Below are positions 35,133 through 44,309 of a DNA stretch of 64,000 nucleotides, piece after piece. Where the stretch lies: NCBI RefSeq assembly GCF_003058055.1, contig NZ_QBTZ01000001.1, positions 1,552,501-1,616,500 of the forward strand, written 5' to 3'. Both the position numbers and the translations under genes were made by a program. Position 1 is the first letter of the stretch. Each line of letters begins with the position of its first letter. The notes beneath the pieces are model-generated. The model did not search any database, was not told where the DNA came from, and saw only the letters and a program-made list of their open reading frames with translations. The DNA is from Acidovorax sp. 107. GTDB taxonomy: Bacteria; Pseudomonadota; Gammaproteobacteria; Burkholderiales; Burkholderiaceae_C.

Positions 35133-36743
35133 TCAGTGCGTGTGTTCGGCAGATCCCTTGCCGAGTTCGGACTTCACGACGAAGCTGCCTGTCGAGGCGT
35201 AGGGCATGCCGGGCTTGAGGCCCGACAGGACCTCGATGCGCTTGCCATCGCTTCGGCCCAGCTTCACAGGTTGGGCGATGAAGCCGCCGTCGACCTTGAG
35301 GAAGACCACGGGCTTTTCTCCGACGTTCTGGACTGCGTCGGCCGAGATGGTCACAGGCGCTGCCGTTTCTTCGGACACCACCTCGACGTTGACGAACAGG
35401 CCGGGGCGCCAGGCGCCCTTGGGGTTATCAAGAACGACGCGGGCCTTGGCGGTACGGGTCTGCTCACCGATCAACGCGCCCACGAAAGCGACAGTACCCG
35501 TGGCGGAGGCATCGAAGGCGGTGGCCTTGATGGTGACCTTCTCGCCCACCCGCACCGACGGCAGATCCTTTGCAGGAACATTGATCTCAGCCCACACCGT
35601 GGCAAGGTCCGAGATGGTGAACACCGCCGCATCTTCCTTGACGGCCTCGCCAAGACTCAGGTGCTTCTCGATGACGATGCCGTCAAAGGGCGCGCGCAGT
35701 TCGATACGGTTCAGTCCGGACTCGGACGAGGTGGACAGGCCCAGCGCACTGAGCTTCTGATTGGCGTTGGCAACAGCGACCTCCGCTTCGCTCAACGCCT
35801 GCCTGGCCTGCAGGTAGTCCTGTTCGGCGGAGACCTTCTGCTCCCACAGCTTCTTTTCCCGCTCGTAGGTGGTCTTGGCCAGCGCCAGGCGCTTTTGCGC
35901 CGTCTGCAGCTCGCTGCGCTGCTCCGAAGCGGTCGGGCTCGCAATGGCGGCCAGAACCTGCCCCTTTTTGACGACCTGGCCCAGGCTGGCGCTGACACTC
36001 TCCACCACACCCGCCAGACGGGGAACCACGTGCGATGTCCGGTCCTCGTTTAGCCGGATCTCGCCGGGCAAAAGCAGCGCCGTCTTGATGTTGGCTGCCG
36101 ACGCAGAGTCCACCGTAATGGAGGCGGCCTTGATCTGGGCATCGGTCAGTTCGATCTTTCCCTCTTCCTTGCTCATCACGAACATGAAAGGTTCGGTGGC
36201 CGTCTGCGCAATGATCTCGATGTCGAACGCGTGGGGTTCGGCGACGATCTCGCGGCTGACCAGGCTGTCCTTTTCTGCGGCAAACGTCAGGTTTTGCTTG
36301 TCGTCTGTGGGGCGGGTCACTGTTGCCGTGACCGTTACCGTGTTCAGGGGGAGCGGCTTGTCCTTGTCGGACAGCCAGATCCGCAGCCGAGGCTCGCCAC
36401 CGTCTTCGGACAGCAATGCTTCCAGGCTGAAGTCGCCTTCCTTGAACACTGTGCCACCGTGGGGGCCCTTGGCCTGGCTCTTTTCATGGTGCTCGCCATC
36501 GGCGTGGCCTTTGTCGTCGTCGTGGCCTTTTTCACCGCCTTTGCCGTGGTGTTCTCCATCACCGTGCCCCTTGGCCTCGGTATGGCTGCCGTGGCCGTGG
36601 CCATCGCCCTCGGCGGCGACTGCAGTGGGCTTGCCGCCGCCTTGTAGGATGAAGGCTCCTGCCCCGACCCCTAGCGCGAGGACAACGGCAATAGCGATGA
36701 GATGCTTTTTGCTGATGGAGGATGTGCTGATGTTCATTGTCAT
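35133..36743 (-). CDS. czcB: RND membrane-fusion protein CzcB
   Basis: A 536-residue periplasmic adaptor with an N-terminal membrane anchor (residues about 14-31). A His-rich insertion follows (GHGHGSHTEAKGHGDGEHH and more, about residues 48-92) of the kind seen in CzcB of Cupriavidus. After it comes PHGGTVF, then the HlyD-type hairpin and lipoyl domain (LNRIELRAPFDGIVIEKHLS). The start lies 2 bp after the czcC stop. Confidence 0.95.
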   Translation of the reverse strand: MTMNISTSSISKKHLIAIAVVLALGVGAGAFILQGGGKPTAVAAEGDGHGHGSHTEAKGHGDGEHHGKGGEKGHDDDKGHADGEHHEKSQAKGPHGGTVFKEGDFSLEALLSEDGGEPRLRIWLSDKDKPLPLNTVTVTATVTRPTDDKQNLTFAAEKDSLVSREIVAEPHAFDIEIIAQTATEPFMFVMSKEEGKIELTDAQIKAASITVDSASAANIKTALLLPGEIRLNEDRTSHVVPRLAGVVESVSASLGQVVKKGQVLAAIASPTASEQRSELQTAQKRLALAKTTYEREKKLWEQKVSAEQDYLQARQALSEAEVAVANANQKLSALGLSTSSESGLNRIELRAPFDGIVIEKHLSLGEAVKEDAAVFTISDLATVWAEINVPAKDLPSVRVGEKVTIKATAFDASATGTVAFVGALIGEQTRTAKARVVLDNPKGAWRPGLFVNVEVVSEETAAPVTISADAVQNVGEKPVVFLKVDGGFIAQPVKLGRSDGKRIEVLSGLKPGMPYASTGSFVVKSELGKGSAEHTH

Positions 36744-36745
36744 GC

Positions 36746-38101
36746 TCAGTTGTGCGTTGCGATCAATCCGGAAACCGTGCTGGCCCCAAGCAGGCGGTCG
36801 ACATCCGCCGCCGCGCGGTGTGCCTCGCCCAGGGCTTTGAGGTACTGGGATTTGGCGGTGAAGTAGGTGCGCTGGGCATCGAGCACCTCCAGGAAGTTGA
36901 ACTTTCCGTTCTCGAAGCCAATGGTGGCCGCGTCGTAGGCCGACTTCGCGCCGGGCAGAACGTCCTGTTGCAGCGACTGGATCTCCGCAGTGATGGTCGA
37001 AAGGCGTTCGCGCGCCTGCGCCACTTCGCTGTGCAGGCGTACCGTGGCCGCTTGCAACTCGTCGCGGGCCTTGTCCTCAAGCTTGAGAGCTTCCAGCAGG
37101 TTGCCCTGGTTGCGGTCAAACACAGGCAGAGGCACGGAGACACCAAACAGCAGGACGTTGCGTTGGGTCTCGTTGCTGCGCTGCATGCCGACGCTGACGG
37201 TGACATCGGGCACGCGCTTGCTTTGCTCCAGTGCAGTCAGGGCCTGGCGCCGATCCACCTCGATCCGCGCAAGGACAACGCCTGGCGAAGAAGAAATCAA
37301 GGGCTGAAGATCGGCGAGGGGCGGTACCGCGGGAAGGTGGTCGGCTTTGCCCTCGAGGACGGTGAACGGCGCGTTGATCTGTCCCAACAGCGCAAACAGG
37401 CGAGACAGTGCATTGCGTTGTTCGCTGGCTGCCTGTGCGAGCTCGACGCGAACGCCGGCTTCCGCAACGCGGGCCTTGGACTCTTCCACAGGTGATACCT
37501 TGCCAGCGGCTACGCGCTTGGCTACGGTATCCGTTGACGACTTGGCCAATGCCACGCTGTCTTTGGCGAGCGCCAATCGCTCCTGCGCCGTCAGGACGTC
37601 GAAGTAGGCTGCGGCCACATTGGCTCGCACGGTGGCCTTCAGCTCAGCGAGCTGGGCCTGTGCCTGCTCGCGTGATTTTTCGGCCGCCTTGGTACGCGCT
37701 GCGCGCTTTCCACCCAATTCCACGGGGAGGTTGAGTTGCCAGCTTTGCGTACGTGTTTTGGAGCGTGCGTCTTCCAGCGAATAGGCAAGCTCGGGATTGG
37801 GGCGTGAGTGCCCTTGAAGAATCTGCCCTTCTGTTGCCTCCAACTGGCGGGTAGCGGCAGCCACCTCTGGATTCCCGTCCAAGGCCAACTCGATGGCCTT
37901 GGCCAGCGACAGAGGCTCAGCGGGAGACACCGCGGCAGTCTGGGGCGCCTGTACTCCACCGACTGTGCCTTGCGACATGCCCTGAGAAGAGGCCCCGCCC
38001 GAGAAGGTCAGCAATATGGCCGCGGCACCTGCTGCGAGCCTGAATTTCGTGCGGCCGCCCCATGCGTGCGGCTTTCCTTGAAGGTAAATACCCTTGAACA
38101 T
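36746..38101 (-). CDS. czcC: Outer-membrane factor CzcC
   Basis: A 451-residue TolC-family protein. The N-terminal hydrophobic segment (AAGAAAILLTFSGGASSQG) serves as signal. Two OEP repeats follow, with LAKAIELALDGNPEVAAATR, VAAGKVSPVEESKARVAEAG and NGKFNFLEVLDAQRTYFTAK. The ATG at 38101 has TGGAG upstream; a start at 38149 would add residues with no homology. It forms the outer-membrane channel of the CzcCBA pump. Confidence 0.93.
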   Translation of the reverse strand: MFKGIYLQGKPHAWGGRTKFRLAAGAAAILLTFSGGASSQGMSQGTVGGVQAPQTAAVSPAEPLSLAKAIELALDGNPEVAAATRQLEATEGQILQGHSRPNPELAYSLEDARSKTRTQSWQLNLPVELGGKRAARTKAAEKSREQAQAQLAELKATVRANVAAAYFDVLTAQERLALAKDSVALAKSSTDTVAKRVAAGKVSPVEESKARVAEAGVRVELAQAASEQRNALSRLFALLGQINAPFTVLEGKADHLPAVPPLADLQPLISSSPGVVLARIEVDRRQALTALEQSKRVPDVTVSVGMQRSNETQRNVLLFGVSVPLPVFDRNQGNLLEALKLEDKARDELQAATVRLHSEVAQARERLSTITAEIQSLQQDVLPGAKSAYDAATIGFENGKFNFLEVLDAQRTYFTAKSQYLKALGEAHRAAADVDRLLGASTVSGLIATHN

Positions 38102-38258
38102 CCGATTCTCCAGTGATTTCAAAACACGAGGGAATCGGCGGGGTGGCAACCGTGCAGCTGCCTGGCAACTCGTCAGTCAGTGCAGCCGCGACACGCACAA
38201 CTGCAGCCGCCAAGGGGCGGTCACGACTGACTGAAAGAAGGAGAGATGCCCCCGCCGA

Positions 38259-38618
38259 TCAGGCGAGGACGGGCCACTGTGGGCGGTCGGGAGGTGTGGG
38301 CGTTACAGCCGCCAGGCGCTCGCCCGACGGTGAGTCCACGCGGCTGTCATGGGAGACGCGATGTTTGGCGCAGGACCAGTTGAGGGCCCCGATGCCGGCA
38401 CCATGGCAAACCGAGCAGTCGACATCGGACATGTCGGTGCCTTGGCTGGTCTTGTCGGCTTGGCCGACCCCGCTTTTGGCTTCGTGCTTGTGCTCGTGAT
38501 GCCCAAGGTGCTGGGCCTGGTCGGTCGAGTTCTCGTGCATGCAATAAGCAGCCACCGCGGACCAGCTGAACTGGAACGGGAGCAATGCAAGCATAAAAAC
38601 GACGATCAGGCGGCGCAT
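38259..38618 (-). CDS. czcI: CzcI-like periplasmic regulator/accessory protein
   Basis: A 119-residue protein matching CzcI: start MRRLIVVFMLALLPFQFSWS, CMHENSTDQAQHLGHHEHKH, the cysteine pair CSVCHGAG, and the end PPDRPQWPVLA. In Cupriavidus metallidurans czcI precedes czcCBA and modulates its induction. Here it sits 157 bp upstream of czcC on the same strand. A second czcI-like gene is at 45568. Confidence 0.88.
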   Translation of the reverse strand: MRRLIVVFMLALLPFQFSWSAVAAYCMHENSTDQAQHLGHHEHKHEAKSGVGQADKTSQGTDMSDVDCSVCHGAGIGALNWSCAKHRVSHDSRVDSPSGERLAAVTPTPPDRPQWPVLA

Positions 38619-38660
38619 TTTTTGAGTCTAGCACGCGGTCAAGAAGACTTCGTGTGCCGA

Positions 38661-38999
38661 TCAGCCGCCCGCGCCGTACAGTTCCTGGTTGCGCTGCTTC
38701 TCAGCGGCTGACATGTTCAGGTACTCCTGCTGCACCTGCTCACGCGTCTTGGAGCCACCCGTTGCTTTGACAGGCAGTGCACCACCGCGAGACAAGATCG
38801 CCAGCGTACCGTCCTTGCGCGCGGCTTCTACAGACTGAAGCACTTCGCCACGGGACACGTTGCTTTGGACGTGGTCGGGATGGGTGGTCATTCCCACTTC
38901 GCCACCGGCTGGATGGTAGAGCGCCGAAGCAGATGCCAAGCCTGGGGCCGCAATGGCCAGGGCAATCAGGGAGAGTGCGAGGGGTTTGCGAACGGTCAT
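38661..38999 (-). CDS. DUF4148-like protein heading the czc operon
   Basis: A 112-residue secreted protein with a signal peptide ending ASA-LYHPAGG. The mature part has TTHPDHVQSNVSRGEVLQSV and KTREQVQQEYLNMSAAEKQR, the DUF4148 motif. It is a distant relative of the 2967 and 28597 proteins, sharing Ser/Arg-Glu-x-Val-x-x-x-V and the K-D-G-x-L-x-x-x-S-R-G core. It lies between the box at 39108 and czcI, so it is probably the first gene of the czc transcript. Confidence 0.82.
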   Translation of the reverse strand: MTVRKPLALSLIALAIAAPGLASASALYHPAGGEVGMTTHPDHVQSNVSRGEVLQSVEAARKDGTLAILSRGGALPVKATGGSKTREQVQQEYLNMSAAEKQRNQELYGAGG

Positions 39000-39107
39000 G
39001 GTGTGGTCCCTTGATTCGAATGAGCCAGCGGCGATCTACCGCGGCTATGCCTTTCGACACAGGGGGTACTGTAAAAATCGGACCTCGACAAGGCGCCAAC
39101 AGCCAGA

Positions 39108-39123
39108 TGACAAATTCGTAATC
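39108..39123. promoter_or_regulatory. CzcR/CopR-like box between the czc operon and czcRS
   Basis: TGACAAATTCGTAATC matches the copper-block box at 8055 in 12 of 16 positions and fits TGACAA-N4-GTAA. It lies 109 bp upstream of the minus-strand DUF4148-czcICBA unit and 34 bp upstream of the plus-strand regulator. A -10-like TACAGT occurs on the minus strand at 39073-39068. Confidence 0.7.
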
Positions 39124-39156
39124 TACGAACAGGCGGCATTCTTCGAGAATGGCACC

Positions 39157-39843
39157 ATGAAAATTCTGCTCATTGAAGACGAGGTCAAGCTGGCCGAGTA
39201 CCTGCGCAAGGGCCTCGGAGAGGTCGGTTATGTGGTGGACGTCGCCCATAACGGGGTGGACGGCCTACACATGGCCCTTGAAGGCGGCCACGATCTGCTG
39301 GTGCTGGACGCGATGCTCCCAGGGATCGACGGCTTCAGCCTGCTGACGGCCTTTCGCAAGACCAGGCAGACCCCTGTCTTGATGCTCACAGCCAGGGTCA
39401 GTGTCGAGGATCGGGTGCTCGGACTTCAGACGGGTGCGGATGACTATCTGGTCAAGCCCTTTGCGTTTTCTGAGTTGAGCGCCCGCATCCAGGTTCTGCT
39501 CAGGCGCACCCAAGGTGCGCGGGTCGCGGCAGAGCCCACGCAACTGCGTTTGGCCGACCTGGATGTCGACCTGGTGCGGCGCAAGGCGTCCCGAGGCGGT
39601 CAGCGCTTGGAGTTAACTGCCAAGGAGTTCCTGCTGTTGACCCTTTTTCTGAGAAGGAAGGGAGAAGTGCTGTCCCGCACGGAGATCGCCGAGCAGGTCT
39701 GGGACATGAACTTCGACAGCGATACCAACGTGGTGGAGGTCGCCATACGGCGCCTGCGTACCAAGATCGATGTGCCCTTTGACACCGCGCTTCTGCACAC
39801 CATCCGCGGTATGGGGTACGTCATGGAAGAGCGCAACGGATGA
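39157..39843 (+). CDS. czcR: Heavy-metal response regulator, CzcR type
   Basis: A 228-residue OmpR-family regulator. The receiver starts MKILLIEDEVKLAEYL, with Asp in LLVLDAMLPGIDGF and Lys in LVKPFAF. The winged helix includes LTAKEFLLLTLFLRRKGEVL and the end RGMGYVMEE. It has the same length as the copR-like protein. The ATG at 39157 begins the receiver; a long upstream open frame overlaps the operator and is rejected. The stop overlaps czcS by ATGA. Confidence 0.93.
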   Translation: MKILLIEDEVKLAEYLRKGLGEVGYVVDVAHNGVDGLHMALEGGHDLLVLDAMLPGIDGFSLLTAFRKTRQTPVLMLTARVSVEDRVLGLQTGADDYLVKPFAFSELSARIQVLLRRTQGARVAAEPTQLRLADLDVDLVRRKASRGGQRLELTAKEFLLLTLFLRRKGEVLSRTEIAEQVWDMNFDSDTNVVEVAIRRLRTKIDVPFDTALLHTIRGMGYVMEERNG

Positions 39844-41177
39844 AGGCCCTGATCCAACATCGCTCATTGCGCCAGCGGTTGTCGTGGTGGCTGGCACTTC
39901 AGAGCTTTGCCGGGCTCGGGCTGGTCTGTCTGGCCGTCTACCTGGTGACCGAATTCAACTTCCGAGATCGACAGGAGGAAACGCTGGCGCAAAAGGAAAA
40001 CGTCATCCGGCACTTGCTGGTGGACGGCAAGGAGCACGGGGATTCGGAAGACCTTGCTCACAAGCTCGATGATTTCCTGGTAGGGCACGGAGATCTTTCG
40101 CTTGAAGTCGCGCAGGCCGATGGGGCCATCCTCTACGCCCATACCCGCAACCAGAATGCGAAGACGGTCTGGCGCCAGCGGCAGTTCGAAGTGGCACTGG
40201 CTTCGGGCCAGACGGCCTCAAAGAGTTTGCGCGTCCAGCTGTCGCTGGACATCCAGACCGACAACCAGTTGCTGCACCGTCTTGCAGTCACATTGCTGGT
40301 GGCAGCCATTGGCGGGGCCGTCGTGGTTTCGCTGGGCGGCTTCTCCCTGGTCAACCTGGGCCTGGCGCCCGTTCGAAGACTGGCCAGCCAGACGCGCGCC
40401 GTTTCGGCGGACAACCTCCACCAGCGGCTCGATGGCGCGGAGCAGCCCCTTGAACTCGTGCCGCTGATCGACCAGTTCAATGCACTCCTGGCTCGCATTG
40501 AAAAGGCCTACTCCCAGATGGAGGGCTTCAATGCGGACGTGGCGCACGAGTTGTGCACGCCTTTGGCCACGCTCATTGCCAACAATGAACTGGCGCTGCG
40601 GCGCCCCGAGCAAGCGGATATTCGCGAGGTGCTGGCGTCCAATCTGGAGGAGCTGCATCGCCTGACCGGTATCGTTAACGACATGTTGTTCCTGTCCCAG
40701 GCAGATCGGGGCGTGGGAGCGCGTCGCGCGCCCGTGGCTAGCCTGGCATCGGTGGCGGCCGACGTGCTGGACTACCACGAGGCAGCGCTGGCCGAGGCGG
40801 GTCTCACCGCGAAAGTGGTCGGCGATGCGCATGGCACCTTCGATGTGCCGTTGTTGCGCCGGGCATTGTCCAACCTGCTGGGAAACGCAACCCGCTACGC
40901 GAGCACCGGCTCCATCGTTCAGATCAACTTGAGAACTGGTGACGAGGACCGCGTGTTGATCAGCGTCACCAACTACGGCAACACCATCGATCCCGAAATA
41001 CTTCCCCAGCTGTTTGACCGGTTTTTCCGGGCAGATCCTGCTCGCAGCCATGGGCAGAGCAACCACGGCCTGGGTCTGGCCATCGTGGGCGCGATTGCCC
41101 GCATGCACCAGGGCAAGCCGGTGGCCAAGTCAGAGAATGGGGTGACAAGTGTCGGGTTAGAAATTCGCGCTCACTGA
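39840..41177 (+). CDS. czcS: Heavy-metal sensor histidine kinase, CzcS type
   Basis: A 445-residue membrane kinase. Helices are at about residues 15-35 and 148-172, with a HAMP after the second (GLAPVRRLASQTRAVSADNL). The H-box reads NADVAHELCTPLATLIANNE, where the usual Arg after HEL is Cys. Then come LSNLLGNATRYAS (N box) and NHGLGLAIV (G box). It is coupled to czcR. The phospho-acceptor His is intact. Confidence 0.9.
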   Translation: MKALIQHRSLRQRLSWWLALQSFAGLGLVCLAVYLVTEFNFRDRQEETLAQKENVIRHLLVDGKEHGDSEDLAHKLDDFLVGHGDLSLEVAQADGAILYAHTRNQNAKTVWRQRQFEVALASGQTASKSLRVQLSLDIQTDNQLLHRLAVTLLVAAIGGAVVVSLGGFSLVNLGLAPVRRLASQTRAVSADNLHQRLDGAEQPLELVPLIDQFNALLARIEKAYSQMEGFNADVAHELCTPLATLIANNELALRRPEQADIREVLASNLEELHRLTGIVNDMLFLSQADRGVGARRAPVASLASVAADVLDYHEAALAEAGLTAKVVGDAHGTFDVPLLRRALSNLLGNATRYASTGSIVQINLRTGDEDRVLISVTNYGNTIDPEILPQLFDRFFRADPARSHGQSNHGLGLAIVGAIARMHQGKPVAKSENGVTSVGLEIRAH

Positions 41178-41180
41178 AAA

Positions 41181-41672
41181 TCAGCGTCGTTTGTTGGCCC
41201 GCTGCCTCGGAGCCACGCCAATATCATGATGAGCACCTGGCGGGTGGGCCTCGCTGGGCTGCATGTGATTGTGTTGAAGTGCCGCAGTGGCCAAGCCGCC
41301 CAAGATGCCGCACTCACCGGCGAGGTGGCCTGGTGAGCACTGCTGCTGCAAGCTGCGCAATTCCGACTCCAGTGCCTGGAGTTCCCGGATGCGAGACACC
41401 ACGTGCCCGATGTGCTCCTGAAGAAGTGCGTCCACCGCGCCGCAGTTTTCATCCGGAGCGTCCTTGAAATGCAACAGCACCCTGATCTCATCGAGGGTCA
41501 TATCCAGGCATCGGCAATGGCGGATGAAGGCCAGACGCTCGACATGACTGCTGTCGTAGACCCTGTAGTTGCTTTCTGTGCGCATCGCGATCGGCAGCAG
41601 GTTCTCGCGCTCGTAGTAGCGGATGGTCTCAGTCTGCGTGCCGGTGGCCTTGGCAAGTTCGCCGATTTTCAT
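41181..41672 (-). CDS. cadR: MerR-family Cd/Pb regulator (CadR type), copy 2
   Basis: A 163-residue regulator with the CadR-typical start MKIGELAKATGTQTETIRYY and ERLAFIRHCRCLDMTLDEIR. Metal cysteines are visible in DENCGAVD, QQCSPGHL and GECGILGG. The C-terminal tail is long and His-containing (HNHMQPSEAHPPGAHHD). It is divergent from the second cadA with a MerR-type promoter between them, and convergent with czcS (3 bp between stops). Confidence 0.92.
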   Translation of the reverse strand: MKIGELAKATGTQTETIRYYERENLLPIAMRTESNYRVYDSSHVERLAFIRHCRCLDMTLDEIRVLLHFKDAPDENCGAVDALLQEHIGHVVSRIRELQALESELRSLQQQCSPGHLAGECGILGGLATAALQHNHMQPSEAHPPGAHHDIGVAPRQRANKRR

Positions 41673-41732
41673 AAAGCGTCCTTTGCAAAATCTGGTTTCC
41701 GTAGGACAAGGCGGCGAGATTTGGGGAGTCGC

Positions 41733-41763
41733 TTGACTTTAAGGTCACTACAGGGTTTCCAAT
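41733..41763 (+). promoter_or_regulatory. MerR-type promoter of cadA copy 2, leaderless layout
   Basis: A -35 TTGACT (41733-41738) and -10 TCCAAT (41758-41763) are separated by 19 bp (TTAAGGTCACTACAGGGTT). The cadA ATG at 41770 begins 6 bases after the -10, which is where transcription should start. Copy 1 has the same promoter but a normal 23-bp gap with a ribosome site. Confidence 0.85.
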
Positions 41764-41769
41764 TAGGCC

Positions 41770-44286
41770 ATGAAATCAGAAACCAGCACTTCCTCTAGCG
41801 TTAATGACACCTGCTGCTCCTCGGGCTGCTCCAGTACCGTTGCCTCGCCTCCTGCCGCCGCAAGCAGCCCAGGCAAAGGCACGCTGTTGCGCATCGCCAC
41901 CATGGACTGCAGCGCCGAGGAGTCAGAGATCCGCCGGGCGCTGGAACCTCTAGAGGGAGTCCGGTCATTGGGCTTCCAACTGGGCGCGCGCACGCTGAAG
42001 ATCGATGCAGAGGATGGTGTCTTGCCCTTGGCGCTGGATGCCATCCGCAAGGCGGGTTTCGATCCACAGCCGGTGTCTACTGCGGCACACACTCAGGGTG
42101 GCCAGGGCCGGGTGTTTCGCATAGCGACCATGGACTGCAGTGCCGAGGAGGCGGAGATTCGCCGGGCGCTGGAACCTCTGGGTGGAATCCGCTCCCTGGG
42201 TTTTCAGCTGGGCGCACGGACGCTGAAGATCGACGCAGAGGAAAGCACCTTCCCGTTGGCACTCGACGCTATCCGGAAAGCGGGCTTCGATCCGCAGCCT
42301 GTGGCCAGCTCCGAGGGTGGACAGGCGGGCGGAGCAGCCGACGACCACGACCATGGACATGGTTTTGCAGGTGGCATTACCCGGTTGGTGGCTGCGCTGG
42401 TGTTCGCGACTGGGGCAGAGGTCTTGTCGTTCTTTGCACCGGACCAAATGGTCTGGAAGGTGGCGGGCATGGCCATCGCCGCCGTGGCGATCTGGCTGGC
42501 GGGGATCGACACCTACAAAAAAGGCATTGCGGCACTTTTGCGCGGCAAGCTCAACATCAATGCGCTGATGTCGGTGGCAGTCACCGGGGCATTCCTGATC
42601 GGTCAGTGGCCCGAGGCCGCCATGGTGATGGCCCTGTATGCGATTGCCGAACTCATCGAGGCCAAGGCAGTGGACCGGGCCCGCAACGCCATCAAGGGCT
42701 TGCTGGAACTGGCGCCGGAAGAGGCACTGGTTCTGGGAGCAAATGGGTCGTGGTCTGCTACACCGGTGGCTTCGGTGGCCATTGGAGCAACCGTGCGCAT
42801 CAAGCCAGGCGAGAGGGTGCCCCTGGACGGCAAGGTGACCAAGGGCAACGGGGCCATCAACCAGGCGCCGGTGACTGGAGAGAGCATTCCAGTGGACAAA
42901 GCGCCTGGCGACCAGGTGTTCGCAGGGACCATCAACGAAACTGGTGAACTGGAGTTTGAGGTTACTGCCTTGTCCAGCAACACCACCCTGGCCAGGATCA
43001 TCCAGGCCGTGGAGCAGGCGCAGGGCACGCGTGCACCGACGCAGCGCTTCGTCGACCGCTTTGCCTCGATCTACACCCCGGCTGTCTTCGCCATTGCCGT
43101 GGCGGTAGCGGTGCTGACCCCTTTCCTGATGGGCCTGACCTGGCTGGAGGCGCTCTATAAGGCCTTGGTGCTGCTGGTGATCGCCTGTCCATGTGCTCTG
43201 GTCATTTCCACACCCGTCACAGTGGTCAGCGGATTGGCCGCGGGAGCGCGCCGCGGGATCCTGATCAAGGGCGGAACCTACCTGGAAGACGCCCGGCTCC
43301 TGAAGGCCGTTGCGCTGGACAAGACGGGCACCATCACCGAGGGCAAACCCAAGTTGGTGAAGTGGCAGGTGTGGGGTGCCGGCGATGAGTCCGCAATCCA
43401 GCTGATGGCGGCCAGCCTGGCGGCCCGATCCGATCACCCGGTCTCGAAGGCGATTGTTCAGGGCCTGGAGGCGCAAGGCCCAGAGGCTGAGAGCTTCAAG
43501 GCCTTGCCGGGGCGCGGTGTCGAGGGCTGGGTCAATGGTGCGCGCCTGGTGCTGGGCAATCACCGGCTGATTCACGAGCAGGGATTGTGCGGGCCGGAAC
43601 TGGAGGCGGAGCTGGCCATCCACGAAAAGCAAGGTCGCACGGTCACCCTTCTTGCAGACGAATCGCGCGTCCTGGCGCTCTTCGCGGTAGCGGACACCAT
43701 TCGCGAGACCTCAAAACAGGCCATCGCCGATCTCAAGGCACTGGGAGTGACTTCGGTCATGCTGACAGGCGATAACACGGCCACTGCAAAGGCCATCGCA
43801 GCGCAGGCCGGCATTGATGATGCCCGCGGAGATCTGCTGCCCGAAGCCAAGCTTGATGCTATCAAGGAGATGCAAAAGCGCTATGGCGCCACCGGTATGA
43901 CCGGCGATGGCATCAATGACGCGCCGGCGCTGGCGCAGGCCGACATCGGCTTTGCCATGGGCGGTGCGGGAACCGACACAGCGATGGAAGCGGCCGACGT
44001 GGTCATCATGAACGATGACCTGCAGCGCGTCGCCGAGACCGTGCGCCTGTCCAAGCGCACCCATGCCGTTCTCTGGCAGAACATCACCTTGGCGCTGGGT
44101 ATCAAGAGCGTTTTTCTGGTGATGGCGGTGGTGGGCACTGCGACCATGTGGATGGCCGTTTTTGCGGACATGGGGGCCAGCTTGCTGGTCGTGGGCAATG
44201 GACTGCGCCTGCTTCGCGGCACGCGGGTCGAGCCTGCCGCCAAGGCCCAGCCTGCGCAGCCCAAGGAGCATGCCCATTCCCACTAG
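41770..44286 (+). CDS. cadA: Cd/Zn/Pb-exporting P1B-type ATPase with two HMA domains, copy 2
   Basis: An 838-residue pump. A short Cys-rich tail (DTCCSSGCSS) is followed by two nearly identical HMA-like domains (about residues 40-100 and 115-175, each with ATMDCSAEE and GARTLKIDAE). Next come His/Asp DDHDHGHGF, eight helices, TGES, Cys473-Pro-Cys475 (IACPCALV), Asp517 of DKTGTITEGKP, SDHPVSKA and GDGINDAPAL. The end EHAHSH adds a His cluster. It is closely similar to the 13513 pump beyond the N-terminus. Confidence 0.95.
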   Translation: MKSETSTSSSVNDTCCSSGCSSTVASPPAAASSPGKGTLLRIATMDCSAEESEIRRALEPLEGVRSLGFQLGARTLKIDAEDGVLPLALDAIRKAGFDPQPVSTAAHTQGGQGRVFRIATMDCSAEEAEIRRALEPLGGIRSLGFQLGARTLKIDAEESTFPLALDAIRKAGFDPQPVASSEGGQAGGAADDHDHGHGFAGGITRLVAALVFATGAEVLSFFAPDQMVWKVAGMAIAAVAIWLAGIDTYKKGIAALLRGKLNINALMSVAVTGAFLIGQWPEAAMVMALYAIAELIEAKAVDRARNAIKGLLELAPEEALVLGANGSWSATPVASVAIGATVRIKPGERVPLDGKVTKGNGAINQAPVTGESIPVDKAPGDQVFAGTINETGELEFEVTALSSNTTLARIIQAVEQAQGTRAPTQRFVDRFASIYTPAVFAIAVAVAVLTPFLMGLTWLEALYKALVLLVIACPCALVISTPVTVVSGLAAGARRGILIKGGTYLEDARLLKAVALDKTGTITEGKPKLVKWQVWGAGDESAIQLMAASLAARSDHPVSKAIVQGLEAQGPEAESFKALPGRGVEGWVNGARLVLGNHRLIHEQGLCGPELEAELAIHEKQGRTVTLLADESRVLALFAVADTIRETSKQAIADLKALGVTSVMLTGDNTATAKAIAAQAGIDDARGDLLPEAKLDAIKEMQKRYGATGMTGDGINDAPALAQADIGFAMGGAGTDTAMEAADVVIMNDDLQRVAETVRLSKRTHAVLWQNITLALGIKSVFLVMAVVGTATMWMAVFADMGASLLVVGNGLRLLRGTRVEPAAKAQPAQPKEHAHSH

Positions 44287-44309
44287 CGATTACCCGGGAC
44301 GCACGATGC

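Noticed and set aside
38953..39156. Upstream extension of czcR in frame
   Set aside because: It would read through the divergent promoter and the metal box; the receiver domain starts at 39157.
41965..43632. Minus-strand open frame of 555 codons opposite cadA copy 2
   Set aside because: Its composition is Gln/His/Arg-rich antisense of the P-type ATPase, and no family is recognisable.
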